DNA from: Hygrophila difformis
Lineage: Eukaryota; Streptophyta; Magnoliopsida; Lamiales; Acanthaceae
Assembly (NCBI GenBank): GCA_030278955.1
Contig: JAOANR010000004.1
Coordinates: 16,740,526 to 16,804,525, forward strand
Length of the DNA: 64,000 nt
Direction of reading: 5' to 3'
Shown here: positions 44,253-55,710 of the stretch, one piece after another
How the letters are laid out: each line of letters opens with the position of its first letter
How positions within the stretch are numbered: the first letter of the stretch is position 1
The notes under the pieces: generated by a model
What the model saw: only the letters and a program-made list of their open reading frames with translations
Told to the model about the DNA's origin: nothing
Databases searched by the model: none
Position numbers and translations under genes: made by a program

Positions 44253-44680
44253 TTAGTCCCATCTACCGGTTTCCGTTTCTTGTGGTTCTTGGTTAGTCCC
44301 ATCTACCGGTTTCCGTTTCAGTCCTTGAACTCGTGCAACCGCTACTGCACGGTCATACATAGCTTGTAGGTTAGGGTAGTGCTCATCCGTGATCACCTCT
44401 CTAATAGATAGGTTAAGTCCTGTCTCGAACTTCTGTGCCTTCTCTACATCAGTTGGCACCAGTCTCGGCGCAAACCGCACCAACTCCTTGAAACGGTTAT
44501 AGTATTCTTGGACCGTTTTTCCTCCTTGCCTCAGTGTCAGAAGTTCCTCGTACATGGCAGCCTTCGTGCTCATGGGATAAAAATGATCCCTAAGCAGATC
44601 CGTGAATTTTGACCATGTGTAGGGCTCGTCGTACTCCGCCAGCTTCCCTTGGGTGGCTTGCCACCAATCGTTCGCCTTGC
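44253..44680 (-). pseudogene. gag: TekE3 gag, middle part, inverted
   Basis: On the minus strand it encodes the central capsid region matching TekB gag: [50 protein letters not shown], and then VARVQGLKRKPVDGTNQEPQ. It belongs between the pieces at 35902-36258 and 55443-55710 but lies in the opposite orientation. The 3' end carries a 40-bp tandem duplication (44251-44290 repeated from 44291) that abuts the primer-site copy. The upstream frame extending to 44711 is AthE4 sequence. Confidence 0.9.
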
Positions 44681-44700
44681 AGTAAATATATGTATAATAT

Positions 44701-45633
44701 TTATTGAGCATAAGCCGGTTCTGTTGTCATTTGAGCTTCTTTTTCGGGGTCGAACTGCCCAAGATACTCCTTCAATCTGTGTCCATTCACTACCAGCTCT
44801 CCTTTGTCAGTTCGGATCCTGACAGCTCCACTTTCAAACACGTGCACCACTTCGTATGGCCCTTCCCATCTGGATTTAAGCTTTCCGGGGAACAGCTTCA
44901 ACCTAGAATTGAATAACAAGACATTCTGGCCAACATAGAAGTGTTTAGATTTAATACGACGATCGTGTAACTTCTGGGTCCGCTCTTTATAAATCCTCGA
45001 GCTTTCATAAGCTTGCGCACGTATTTCCTCAATTTCATTGAGGTCCAGCTTGCGCTTACTCTGAGCAACTCGTGAGTCAAAATTGAGCGTTCGTACGGCC
45101 CAGTAAGCCTTATGCTCTAGTTCTACGGGCAAATGACAGGCCTTTCCGAAGACGAGTCTGTATGGAGACATCCCAATGGGAGTCTTTAATGCAGTGCGGT
45201 ATGCCCATAAAGCATCATTGAGCTTACGTGACCAATCTTTGCGAGTTGTCCCCACAGTGGCCTCGAGTATGTGTTTGATTTCGCGGTTTGAGACTTCGAC
45301 TTGACCACTGGTTTGGGGATGGTAAGGCGTGCCGATCTTGTGGAGAATCCCATTTTTGCTCATAAGATTTGCAAATGCTTTATTAACAAAATGGGTTCCT
45401 CCATCTGATATGATCACCCTGGGTACACCAAATCTATTGAAAATGTTATTTTTCAAAAATTTGACGACCTGGTTGCCATCATTGGTTGGCAGTGCAACGG
45501 CCTCAACCCACTTGGAAACGTAATCGACAGCCATCAAGATGTAATGGTTCCCATCAGATGTCGGGAATGGTCCCATGAAGTCAATACCCCATACATCGAA
45601 AATCTCGAGAGTGAGAATTCCTTGTTGAGGCAT
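44701..45633 (-). pseudogene. AthE4 integrase
   Basis: The last open stretch of the AthE4 polyprotein. It contains the integrase core with [19 protein letters not shown] and [20 protein letters not shown] (the DDE residues), then [14 protein letters not shown] ([10 protein letters not shown]) and [12 protein letters not shown] motifs and a C-terminal [17 protein letters not shown] domain. The zinc-binding part (CDRCQR) lies just upstream across a TAA at 45706. It ends TTEPAYAQ, and 20 bp later the inverted host gag begins. Confidence 0.93.
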
Positions 45634-45705
45634 CTCATCCCTCTTGGAGATATTCCCTAGTCTTTGGCATCTGTCGCAAGCTTTAACAAACGCTTTGCAA
45701 TCCTC

Positions 45706-47334
45706 TTAAATGGTAGGCCAATAAAAACCGCACTCGAGCACCTTATGGGCTGTTCGAGTGGGGCCATGGTGACCTCCATATTCCGACTCATGGCATTTCT
45801 TAGCGATTTGATAAGCCTCGTGCTCAGTTACACATCGTCTAATAATCGAATCTGCACAATGCTTGAAGAGATAAGGATCTTCCCAGAAGTAGTTAACTAC
45901 ATCTCGGTTGAACCTTGCTTTGTGGCCCCTGCTTTGAAATGGTGGGGTTATTCCGCATGCTAAAAAGTTAGCAATATCGGAAAACCACGGACAAGCTTGA
46001 TCATGAAGATGCAAGGCAAACAGTTGCTCGTCCGGAAAATTCTCATTTACGGCTAGCTCATTTTTATCATTTTCTAGTCGAGACAAATGATCAACAGCAC
46101 CATTGTCTCTGTCTTTTCTATCTTTTATTATAATGTTGAATTCTTGCAACAAAAGTACCCACCTGATTAATCGAGGTTTGGCGTCTTGTTTGCTAAACAA
46201 GTATCTCAGTGCAGAGTGATCTGTGTACACTGTGGTTTTCGTACCAATAAGATATTGTCTGAATTTATCAAACGCAAAAACCATAGCATACATCTCCTTC
46301 TCCGTGGTGGTGTAGTTAATTTGGGCCTCATTCAGGGCATGACTTGCGTAATGAATTACACAATGCTTCCCTTCCTTATGTTGCCCAAGAACTGCACCCA
46401 CGGCGAGATCACTTGCATCACACATTACCTCGAAAGGCATTGACCAATCGGGTGGTTGCACTATTGGAGCAGAAATCAACATCTCCTTGAGCGTGTCAAA
46501 GGCTTGAACACACGCTTCATTTATTACGAAAGGATTTTCTTTACAAAGCAAGTTAGTGAGCGGCTTGGCAATTTTAGAAAAGTCTTTAATGAATCTCCGG
46601 TAGAAACCGGCATGCCCTAAGAAACTCCTAACTGCTTTTATTGAATTAGGCAATGGTAGGTTTGAGATGACTGAGACCTTAGCTCTGTCGACTTCGATAC
46701 CTGCGCGCGAGATGCGGTGACCCAACATTATTCCTTCGGTGACCATGAAATGGCACTTCTCCCAGTTCAAAACTAGGTTGGTGTCCTCACATCTTTTCAA
46801 AATTTGTGCAAGATTAGTCAAACATTCATCAAAAGTATCTCCATACACAGAGAAGTCATCCATGAAAACTTCAATGCATTTTTCGATAAATTCTGAAAAA
46901 ATTGACATCATGCATCTTTGAAATGTGGCAGGCGCATTACAAAGTCCAAAAGGCATGCGCCTGTACGCAAAAGTTCCATATGGGCACGTGAATGTGGTCT
47001 TGTCGTGATCCTCGCTAGCTATTACAATCTGATTATAGCCAGAGTACCCATCCAAAAAGCAATAGAACTCCCTTCCGGCCAACCGCTCTAGCATCTGATC
47101 AATGAATGGCAAGGGGAAATGGTCCTTCCTGGTAGCGGTATTGAGCTTCCGGTAGTCGATGCAAACTCTCCAACCGGTCACTGGACGCGTCGCCACTTCT
47201 TCTCCTTGCTCATTAGTCGTTACACAGATCCCCCCACGTTTCGGTACGACCTGCACTGGGCTAACCCATTTGCTATCAGAGATAGGATAGATGATACCAG
47301 CATCTAAGAGCTTGATAACTTCTTTCCTTACCAC
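45706..47334 (-). pseudogene. AthE4 reverse transcriptase and RNase H
   Basis: The same frame as the pieces on both sides. RT motifs: [53 protein letters not shown] and the catalytic [12 protein letters not shown]. RNase [18 protein letters not shown], the TTTEKE glutamate, [11 protein letters not shown] and [12 protein letters not shown]. The integrase zinc region begins ([13 protein letters not shown]) before the TAA at 45706-45708. Only single stop codons separate it from the protease and integrase parts. Confidence 0.94.
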
Positions 47335-47337
47335 TTC

Positions 47338-48294
47338 CTACATATGGGGGTTCAGACGCCTTTGTGGTTGCCTTGAGGGCTTGTACTCCTCTTCCATTAA
47401 AATTATGTGCATGCAAACAGAGGGGCTTATTCCTTTTATATCAGAAATGGTCCATCCGATTGCATGTACATATTTCTTTAGAATGTCTACCAGAGCTTTT
47501 TCTTGTTCTTGTGTTAGCTTGGCAGACACAATCACCGGTAATCTTTTATGTTTAGCGAGAAAGACGTACTTAAGATGATCCGGAAGTATTTTAAGTTCAA
47601 GCTCTGGTGGGCATTCAACGGAAGGCAGTAATTTGCTAGAAATGGATGGGAGAGAGAGGTCAGATTTACCTTCAGGATCCTGTGTCAGTACAGGATCCAC
47701 TTCCTCCTCAGCGGTGCTTTCCTCTTCCTCCGGGATGAACTCAACCCCATCGAATTCTTCAAGGTCCCCAGAGATAGGGTCCTCGAAGTGGACAGCGTTG
47801 CAGCTCCTTGGTTGCTCCGCACCTTCAGGCTTCAGTACCTGTTTTGAAACTTTGTTTGGCTCATCAGTCACAGAGTTTATGCTCTCATCCTCACTCCTAC
47901 TTTCTATTACATCAAATATGGAACAAGATCCCTCATTCGGAAACTTCTGCAGCTGTTCCATGTCAAAGGTGATTTCTTTGTCATCGACCCTCAATGTGAC
48001 TCTTCCAGATTTGGCGTCGATCAGTGCACCGCCAGTGGCCAGAAACGGGCGTACCAGGATAAGTGGCATTTCAGAGTCCTCTTCGATGTCGAGGATGATG
48101 AAGTCAACCGGGAAAAGAACTTGACCGGTTCTGACTACCACATCCTTGAGGATTCCTACGGGCTTTGTGATTGATTTGTCTGCAAGCTGCAGCTTCATCT
48201 TTACTGGTTCAATCTCCCCAAGCCTTAGGCGAATTGCCATGGCTAAGGGCATCACATTGATGCTGGATCCTAGATCACATAACCCCATGCTCAC
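47338..48294 (-). pseudogene. AthE4 protease and linker to RT
   Basis: The protease begins just before the catalytic loop (GLCDLGSSINVMPLAM, D-L-G-S as in Athila), continues VGILKDVVVRTGQVLFPVDF and ILVRPFLATGGALIDAKSG, then an acidic linker (EEEESTAEEEVDP) and the RT N-terminus (DLKGISPSVCMH-like IKGISPSVCMHIILMEEEYKP). A TAG at 47338-47340 interrupts the sequence NPHM|EVVRKEV, where related elements have a lysine codon. It is the same frame as the gag upstream. Confidence 0.92.
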
Positions 48295-48309
48295 TTTGGC
48301 CTTCCCAAT

Positions 48310-50694
48310 CTATACTGGTAGCGTGCAACATCCAGGGTCTTCTTTCTTTTCGGGCAGTTTCTTCTGAACTATGGCACTGCATGTGCTGTTGAGAACAATC
48401 ACCTCCTCCTGCTCTACCTGCCTTTTCCCTGAAATCAATTCTTTCAAGAACTTAGCATAGGTGGGCATTTCTGAAATCATTTCCACAAGAGGAATGGTTA
48501 TCTCTACAGACCTTAACCGTTCTAGAAATTTCTTGAATTTAAGGTCATGTTCCTTATTTTTAAGACGTGCTGGGTATGGCACCCTTGGCATGTACTTATT
48601 ATTGTTTGTTTTTGGTGGTAAAGAGAAGGAAGTTGTACCTTCAACCCTACCCTTTTCAGCTCCCTTTGCAGCTTCAGCCTGCGAAATAGCTGTTTCTGAT
48701 TTGTCATCGACCAGTCCAATACCGTCTCCTCCTTCAATCCTTTCATTTTCTTTTTCACCCTCCACTGGATCCTTTTCCTCCTCGGCCGTCTCTTTTCCAT
48801 GTCCAACAATTCCTTTTAGAGTCTTGCCTCCCCGCAATGTGATTGCTTTACACTGCGGGTTAGCTTCAGTACTGCTTGGAAGTGTTCCTTTCCCCCTGTT
48901 CTGCAGTTCCTTGGCCAATTGGGTGACTTGCGTCTCCACATTCTTGATTGATGACTGCAGTTGTTGGTTTATATCCTTCTGGTTGGCTATAAACTCAGTC
49001 ATCAAGTTCTCCAGACGAGATGGTGGCCTTTGGTTATATTGTTGATTCTGATCAGGTTGGGATTGGAAATTCTGGAAATTCTGGCCTTGGTTCTGATTAG
49101 GCCTCTGTTGGATTTGAGGTTGGAAATTCTGATTCTGATTTTGGAAGTTCTGCACTCTTTGCTGGACGAATCCTTGATTCTGAGGTCTGAAGTTTTGCTG
49201 TGGGTTTTGATTTGCGAACTGGTTGGGCTGGTTTGGCTGCAACAAATGCGCATTAAGTGCATTGTTGTTAGAATAGGAGAGATTGGGATGGCGATTTTGG
49301 TAGTTCCCGGCATAATTACAACTCTCGGTAGCTATCTGTTGGCATGTATCAGTTGGATGAGGTCCCTGACACAGTCCACAGACAACTCCCGATTGCTGTG
49401 TTTGAACTTGGTCTGATGAGGTTCCTGCCTGAGAAGCGTCTATTCCCTTCCCTTTATCCTGGCTCAGCTGTATCGCAGCTACCTGTTCTTGCAATTTTTC
49501 AAAATCTGTTTTCCCTTCACTTACAGCAAAGACTTTTCTAGGAGGATCCTCCTTCCTATCATCTGTGTTTAGGATGGATCTGTTGACAGACATTGTCTCA
49601 ATCTTCTCCCAAGCTTGGTCCATAGGCAAGTGGAGTAAATGTCGTCCGCCAGCAGCGTCTAACATTGTTCTCCATGGATGGGTGAGTCCTCCGTAGAATT
49701 TCCTCAATTGCTCCCATGGTGCGTACCCGTGTTGGGGGCATCGCCTGATGAGGCCCAAGAATCTTTCTTTCGCATCATATAATGATTCGTCTGGCTTCAT
49801 TTTAAAATCTCCAATCTTAGCTCGTCCTTCCTCAATCTTTGATTCTGGAAAATACTTCAGCAAAAAGCTCCTCACCAAGTCTGCCCAAGTGCTCCTCAGA
49901 TTGATAGGCAATGACTTATACCAGTCCCTGGCACCACTATATAAAGAAAATGGAAACAACATTAGCCTGATAGCATCAGGAGAGACTCCCTGATTTTTGA
50001 TCGTGTCGCAGAGCTCCAGGAAGGTCTGGAGATGATCATGAGGGTCCTCATGATTTGCACCGCAGAACTGATTGTTTTGCACCAAATTAATGAGTGCCGG
50101 TTTGAGCTCGAAATTGCGTGCGGGAAAGTGTGCTCTCCCAGGTCCATCCAGATAGGGCTCTACTATTGGTTGCATGAAGTCTGCTGCTGCTTGCTGCTGT
50201 TGTTGATTTCCTTGTTCAGCTTGGTTCTGGTACTGTTGGTGGTAATTAGGAAATTGCTGGAAGTTATGTGGATCTTGTGGGTTGTTCTGAAACTGATCTG
50301 GATTGAAAGCTTGGTTTTGGTATTGTTGGTTTGGTATGTTTTGATTTTGGTGAAATTGGTTTAGGGGTGGTGGTGGTTGTTGGTGGAATTGCTGGTATTG
50401 TTGCTGATTGGGATTTGGTAGATTCTCCTCTTCGTTGGCACGATTAGGATGCTCTACCATTCCTCCGTCAGCTCCATTACCAGGGTTATTTGGTGGTTGG
50501 TCTATGGGTAAGATCGGGGGAATGTTCTGGTTATCTGCCATGTCTGATAGATCGCTGCTCGATGTTTCGGGTGAAGTGCGGGTCCGACGCTCCTGCTCTT
50601 TCCGTCTTCTGGCTTCTGCCCTCAGTTGGCGAGCGGTCCTTTCTATTTCTAGATCGAACGGTAGCTCCGGCAATGTGTTCCTCCTCCGTTGCAT
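48310..50694 (-). CDS. gag: AthE4 gag (Athila type)
   Basis: Complete from ATG (50694) to a TAG at 48310 that lies in the protease N-terminus (CTLPV|IGKAKV), so gag-pol was probably one frame. Features: charged N-terminus (RQLRAEARRRKEQERR); a long Gln/Asn/Pro-rich stretch (residues ~85-175); capsid core with FELKPALINLVQNNQFCG, DPHDHLQTFLELCDTI, LFPFSLYSGARDWYKSLP, FLLKYFPESKI and FYGGLTHPWRTMLD; a CGLCQGPHPTDTC zinc knuckle (CX2CX3HX4C); a second Gln/Asn-rich tract; an NVETQVTQLAKEL coiled coil; and the LRSVEITIPLVEMISEMP region before the protease. The length fits the family. It is the best-preserved AthE4 gene. Confidence 0.94.
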   Translation of the reverse strand: MQRRRNTLPELPFDLEIERTARQLRAEARRRKEQERRTRTSPETSSSDLSDMADNQNIPPILPIDQPPNNPGNGADGGMVEHPNRANEEENLPNPNQQQYQQFHQQPPPPLNQFHQNQNIPNQQYQNQAFNPDQFQNNPQDPHNFQQFPNYHQQYQNQAEQGNQQQQQAAADFMQPIVEPYLDGPGRAHFPARNFELKPALINLVQNNQFCGANHEDPHDHLQTFLELCDTIKNQGVSPDAIRLMLFPFSLYSGARDWYKSLPINLRSTWADLVRSFLLKYFPESKIEEGRAKIGDFKMKPDESLYDAKERFLGLIRRCPQHGYAPWEQLRKFYGGLTHPWRTMLDAAGGRHLLHLPMDQAWEKIETMSVNRSILNTDDRKEDPPRKVFAVSEGKTDFEKLQEQVAAIQLSQDKGKGIDASQAGTSSDQVQTQQSGVVCGLCQGPHPTDTCQQIATESCNYAGNYQNRHPNLSYSNNNALNAHLLQPNQPNQFANQNPQQNFRPQNQGFVQQRVQNFQNQNQNFQPQIQQRPNQNQGQNFQNFQSQPDQNQQYNQRPPSRLENLMTEFIANQKDINQQLQSSIKNVETQVTQLAKELQNRGKGTLPSSTEANPQCKAITLRGGKTLKGIVGHGKETAEEEKDPVEGEKENERIEGGDGIGLVDDKSETAISQAEAAKGAEKGRVEGTTSFSLPPKTNNNKYMPRVPYPARLKNKEHDLKFKKFLERLRSVEITIPLVEMISEMPTYAKFLKELISGKRQVEQEEVIVLNSTCSAIVQKKLPEKKEDPGCCTLPV

Positions 50695-50841
50695 AAGCAG
50701 TTGGTATCAAGATTTTGACAGTACCTGTACAATCCCCAAGTTAGTGATGGTTTGATAGTATATACAAAAACTATCTATGAGTAAATCAGGAGTGTAATTC
50801 TCCTAGTAAACGGCGCTGCATCCTCCCCGGCAACGGCGCCA
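50695..50841 (-). promoter_or_regulatory. AthE4 primer binding site (tRNA-Asp) and leader
   Basis: TGGCGCCGTTGCCGGGGA (minus strand, 50841-50824) directly follows the LTR end and complements the 3' 18 nt of plant tRNA-Asp. A short leader of ~130 bp leads to the gag ATG at 50694. Confidence 0.92.
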
Positions 50842-53800
50842 TGAAACTTTTGACGAGCTTCATTGACACGAGTAATTTTCTGAAATCTCAGGTGTGGATT
50901 TATTAAATGAAAAGAGTTATGATGTAGGGAAGGGGTTTAAGGATATGTTATGATTCCCGTTTTACTACTCATGTGGAGTGTTTTAATCTCAAACGGCGCT
51001 GTGGTCCTCCCCGCCATGAAACTTTTGACAAATATCACGGTGCAACCGGGATTGACCTTCAGTCTGTCACCCCTGGTATCTGCACCATGATACTTCTCAT
51101 AATTTCATGTCACGAAAGCACCTGCCATGAAGCTTTTGAACATCTTCCCACTGTATGAGTATTTTCCCAAAATGTTGTGTTTTTATTTACTAAGATTTTC
51201 CACTCGGTTACTCGATTCAAGTTTTGCACGGTTTTCTAACAACTACTTGACATAAATTAAACCAGATCATGAAAGCAGTAAAAATTATTCTACAAAGCAT
51301 GGTAAACTAGGTCGAAGAAAGCAATTAAATCTATACTACGAAAGCAATATAAAATTATGCTACACTATCTAGAAAGCAAGTTTAAATATGACAGAAGGGA
51401 CAGGGAGGAAATAATAAAGATTGGACAAGATTCAGATGAAACACAATTAAACTTCCATTTTTATACACAGATCTTAGCTTGGGATAATCCTCTAGTTAGC
51501 TAACTCTCATGCTTTCTACACCATGTTCCCTTTAACAGACAGGTACTTATGGTGAGAATTTACATGCTCTTAAGACAACAATTTCTAAGATACCACAGAC
51601 TTATAACTCCCTCCACAGGCCTTGTGAAGTTACATTACATATCTGTGGTGGACAAGCAACACCTAACATATCATTAGTTGACATGCCAAGTACTCCTATC
51701 ATTCCCCCATGTCACACCCAAAGTTTCAAATCAAGCCCCAAACCATTCCATAACTCTCAAACCTTTTAACAGATGGACAGCCCCTAATTCTTCCGAGTGA
51801 CCTCTATGAAAGTATTTGAAGGAAAGCAGTAAGAAAGCTGTAAAGAAGGCATTTAAATCTATCACTCGGAATCGTTAAAAACGTCTCTTTCCGTTAGTAT
51901 AAAAGAGCCCCTGGTCTTGGTGACCAGATGCAGATCAAGAACCCCCGAGATATCAATAAGCCACAGGGCTTACAACATCTGGGTAGTTATGAGATACAAA
52001 CTAAATGAAACAGATCCATAAATGAACCTATTCCGGATGTACTCACTCAAGACTCAATTCTAGACTTTGGCAGAAGAAGATAGTAGTCGAAGGAATACTC
52101 GACCATACCTTATAAATTCACCAAGGCCTATATGTTGTTCCTCTAGTATTATTTATCACATCTCATCTACACCCAAGTGGATATTGACTTAATGCGATAT
52201 CTAATATCAGATTTCCAACACACAGCAATTTTGAGAAACCAATCGATATCTGAAAATCATTCCCTAGACAGGTACTAAACTCTCAATTAAAACACAGATC
52301 CTTTCAGTCTAGATGAGACCTAATCGCTGACTCTGCTTCTAAGCTCTCAAAATTAACCCCCAGTAGAATGTGAATTAGTCATAACTGTTGAATTTATCCC
52401 TTACTCAGATCCGGATTTTATAAAAGGGATTTTGTTGGAAATTTATTATGCAGCATCTGATTTATATCAAGACTTCTGTGTCCAATGGGAAGGATCCCCA
52501 AAATAGCAATAAGACCAAAACATCTACATAATAGTATCATGCATACAAGTATATGAAAAGGAAAATAAGGTACCCCAAAATATATGGTGGGGTTAGACAG
52601 AATGCGATACACAAAGGTGGATTAGCCTGAGATGAGAAGAAATTGGCTAAAAGGGTGCCAGAGATAATTGAGTTTTCCGGACTGCAAACATCTGCTGTCC
52701 GGTTCCCAATTATCCCAGATGACTGATTTTAGACAAAAAGAATTCCAAACAACGGTGACCGCCGTCATTTAGTTTTCTTTTGTCTGTGAGTGGAAGAAAA
52801 ACCCACATATTTCTTGCTGTAATATGTCTTAACTGATGTTGGTCGACATCAATTAATACTATTGCATCTTGAATTCAGGTTGAGAAATTAAGATAAGGAA
52901 AATTAAAATTGTATCTGATTAGGAATTGGCTGGGTGACTAATCGAAACTCTTAGTGAAGAGAACGCTCGCCGAAGCTTCCACCAACCACTAACCAGATCA
53001 TGCAAAATAACAGATAATGATTGACACACAGAAGACGGGTTAGTCGATATCCCTGTGAAGGGACCTTTCACCAACATTAATCTGTGGTGTTTCTCATTAT
53101 CCGTTCATACACACAATGAAAGAGAAAAACATAAAAGTAAGAAAATATTTTTGGTATTGTGTGGGTGTTAAGCACACAATAAGTGGACACTAATGGGTTG
53201 AAATGTGTAATGGATAGAGTTAGGTGAAATGGGCCTAGGCCCAATACACCCATGCAACTTACACAAATCATGAAAGAAAATATTTTTGGAGTTTTCAAAA
53301 TAGAAGGGATAGTTCAATTCGAATTATTGGGTTAATTCGAATTGCGAATGCATGAAGAATGAAGTATTACTTTACCCAATTGATCATTGCCAGAAATTGG
53401 AACATCATCTAATTCGAATTATTGACCAATTCGAATTAATTCGAATTGGACAACTCGAATTGGTGAAGTCCTCTTCTTGCTCAAATTGACTAAGGCATTT
53501 ACCTCAAGGGGAGGGTGAATTCGAATTGTCCAGCAAGTCGAATTAATTCGAATTGGACAATTCGAATTGGTAAGAGATGGAAAAAATAAACTAAGGCATG
53601 AATGGGTGGTATGCAATACAATGTGGTTTTCCTTGCCAATTCGAATTGTTGAACCAATTCGAATTAATTCGAATTGGAGAATTCGAATTGGTTGAAAACC
53701 ACATGAAGGAAATTATTAGTTGTGCAATTCGAATTTCTTAGGCAATTCGAGATAATTCGAATTGCCTCAATTCGAATTACACATTTTCGAACAACAACAA

Positions 53801-55442
53801 TTTTTGTTCTCACAAGTATGGGTTAGGTGAACACTGTGCGGTTAATGATGGGTTTAGATTTACCAAATCCCTCATCTCACATCAATGTCACTTCACAGCC
53901 ACCCTAGTGAGGTTTTCAAGAAATAAACAAACACATGTCCAGTGGGTATTGGCAAGATTTAAACCCTATTTCTACAAACAAAGGATTCAAAGATCAAGAA
54001 CCTAAAACATCTAGAAAATCAAGAACTGCATGAATAAACTAAGAACACTCAAGTTATCTAAGGCAGCATAAAAATAAAAACAAGGCAGGAAAAAATAAGA
54101 CATAAAGGTAAATCCCAACAAACCTTAAAACATCTAAAACCTAAGAACACTTATTTGAAGCTCTAAGGCATAAAATCAAGCTAACAACCCACCAAACATG
54201 CATTTATTAAGTTTGAATGTCAACTAGGACATAATAAATGTAACCTAGTTGAAGCAAACAAACATGCTAAGCATTTATTTCTAAAGAAAGCATTAAAGAG
54301 TGCCAAAACACATGAATAACACCATTTCTGGAAATTTTCTTGTATTGGCACTTTGAAAGCAAAATAAAGAACCCAAAACCATCATTAGCTTGAAGGTAGG
54401 GTTTATTCTAACTAGAAAGCATATAAAAATCTGGAAATGGCTACTCTAAAGGTTACACAAACTGCTTCTACACTAAACTAAGATCAAAGCATGTAGAAAC
54501 TACACTACTTGCAAGAAAAATAAACTAAACTAAACTAAACTACCTACCTAACCCTTAAGGGGTGTGGAACCTCCTGCTGTTCTTTTTGTCCCAGCTGCTT
54601 TTTGGTTAAAATTCTTGATCCTCTTGTTCTGTTGTGAAAGGTCTGCTTTTATAGACAAATTTCGAAACCCTAGGCCCACCAATGTTGTGCTCATGCTCCA
54701 CAGCTTCAATGAGTGAAGTTCGAATTAATTCAATCAATTCGAATTAATTCGAATTGTGAGATCTCTTCCTTGAGCTGGAAATGTGGCCTTCAGTTATCAA
54801 TTCGAATTGTTGTGAAGAATTCGAATTGGTCTTTTCTCGAATTGGATGAGGGTTTCTGCTTGGCTTCCTTGCATCTGTTGGCAATTCGAATTGTTTGTGC
54901 CAATTCGAATTAATTCGAATTAGACAATTCGAATTGCACTTCTTCTTGCCTTTGGGTTCCTTCTCTTCATTCCCTAATTCGAATTATTCAAGACAATTCG
55001 AATTAGCTCTTCTGCATCCTTCCCAACACTTAACCACTTCTTGTTCTCTTCAGCAATTCGAATTGTTTGTGCCAATTCGAATTAATTCGAATTGCACAAT
55101 TCGAATTGTGCTTCAACACTTAGCCAAAATTCAGTTGTGGGATTTTCAATCTTTTTCCCATCTTTTTGGATTTTTGTGGGCTATATTATTCTTTTGCCCA
55201 TCTTTTCATTCCTTTTTCTTTTCTTTTTCCTTTTTTCCCTGTTTTTGGATTTTTCTAACACAAATACAATTTAAAATTGCATATTTTGTGTCTTTTTATT
55301 ACCGGCTCGATGTTTTTACAAACTAGCATTAATCTGTCAAATTCAACTGCTTTCTTATTACAATAAGATGGAAACACGATCAAAATGTCCGTCTCAGACA
55401 CGGAAATGGATTGAAAATAATGGTCAATTTTGGCCATTATCA
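50842..55442 (-). mobile_element. AthE4 5' LTR
   Basis: 4601 bp on the minus strand, starting TGATAATGGCC at 55442 and ending GTTTCA at 50842. It carries both AATTCGAATT arrays (about 54718-55110 and 53310-53790) and TATA at 54653-54645. Near its end it contains a degraded second copy of the LTR-end/primer-site junction (50991-51030). The ~467 bp from about 50910 to 51395 is absent from the left LTR. At 55443 host gag begins. Confidence 0.92.
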
Positions 55443-55710
55443 ACGATACAAGAAGAATGAGGATCATTTCCGTAGAAACTCGAACCGACCACATCAAAAC
55501 GACAATGGACGAAACAAGGGGATAGTCTTCAACCATGGACATGCGCCACCATGTCCAAAGTGTGGTAAACCACACTATGCGAGAGGATGCCCTCAGCCTG
55601 GAGCATGCCTTCGGTGCGGTCGACATGGTCACCAGCTGCGTGACTGCAGGACGCGAACAGAAAACATAAACAGAAGAGAGGACGTGACCACTCGGCCCAA
55701 GCAACCGTAA
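55443..55710 (+). pseudogene. gag: TekE3 gag, C-terminal zinc-knuckle part
   Basis: It resumes the gag frame with RYKKNEDHFRRNSNRPHQ, followed by CPKCGKPHYARGC and CLRCGRHGHQLRDC (two CCHC knuckles) and RTENINRREDV, as in TekB. It ends with a TAA after KQP, where other elements continue to the protease. The stop is followed at once by non-coding 3' sequence, so TekE3 never had pol downstream in this copy. Confidence 0.92.

Larger units (their letters stand above)
36259..55442 (-). mobile_element. AthE4: Athila-type retrotransposon in TekE3 gag, internally inverted
   Basis: Gag-pol and the right LTR lie on the minus strand (50842-55442 LTR, primer site 50841-50824, gag 50694 to integrase end 44701). 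The element's 3' part (env-like ORF, 3' UTR, 3' LTR; 36259-44252) lies on the plus strand, followed by an inverted piece of host gag (44253-44680). One inversion of about 36259-44680 explains the whole arrangement: before it, AthE4 sat in minus orientation between the middle and C-terminal parts of TekE3 gag with both LTRs in direct orientation. The Athila assignment is from gag/pol sequence, tRNA-Asp primer site, very long LTRs and an ORF after pol. Confidence 0.88.

Noticed and set aside
50408..50755. Possible antisense gene over AthE4 gag start
   Set aside because: An open frame from the low-complexity N-terminal codons of gag read backwards; no independent support.
50824..50841. tRNA-Asp gene fragment
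   Set aside because: Only the 3' 18 nt match, at the LTR edge in the position of a primer binding site; no cloverleaf follows.
40102..55442. A giant foldback (inverted-repeat) transposon with ~4.1-4.6 kb arms
   Set aside because: The arms are Athila LTRs with TATA box and adjacent tRNA-Asp primer site, and the space between holds gag-pol. An inversion of normally direct LTRs explains the arrangement.
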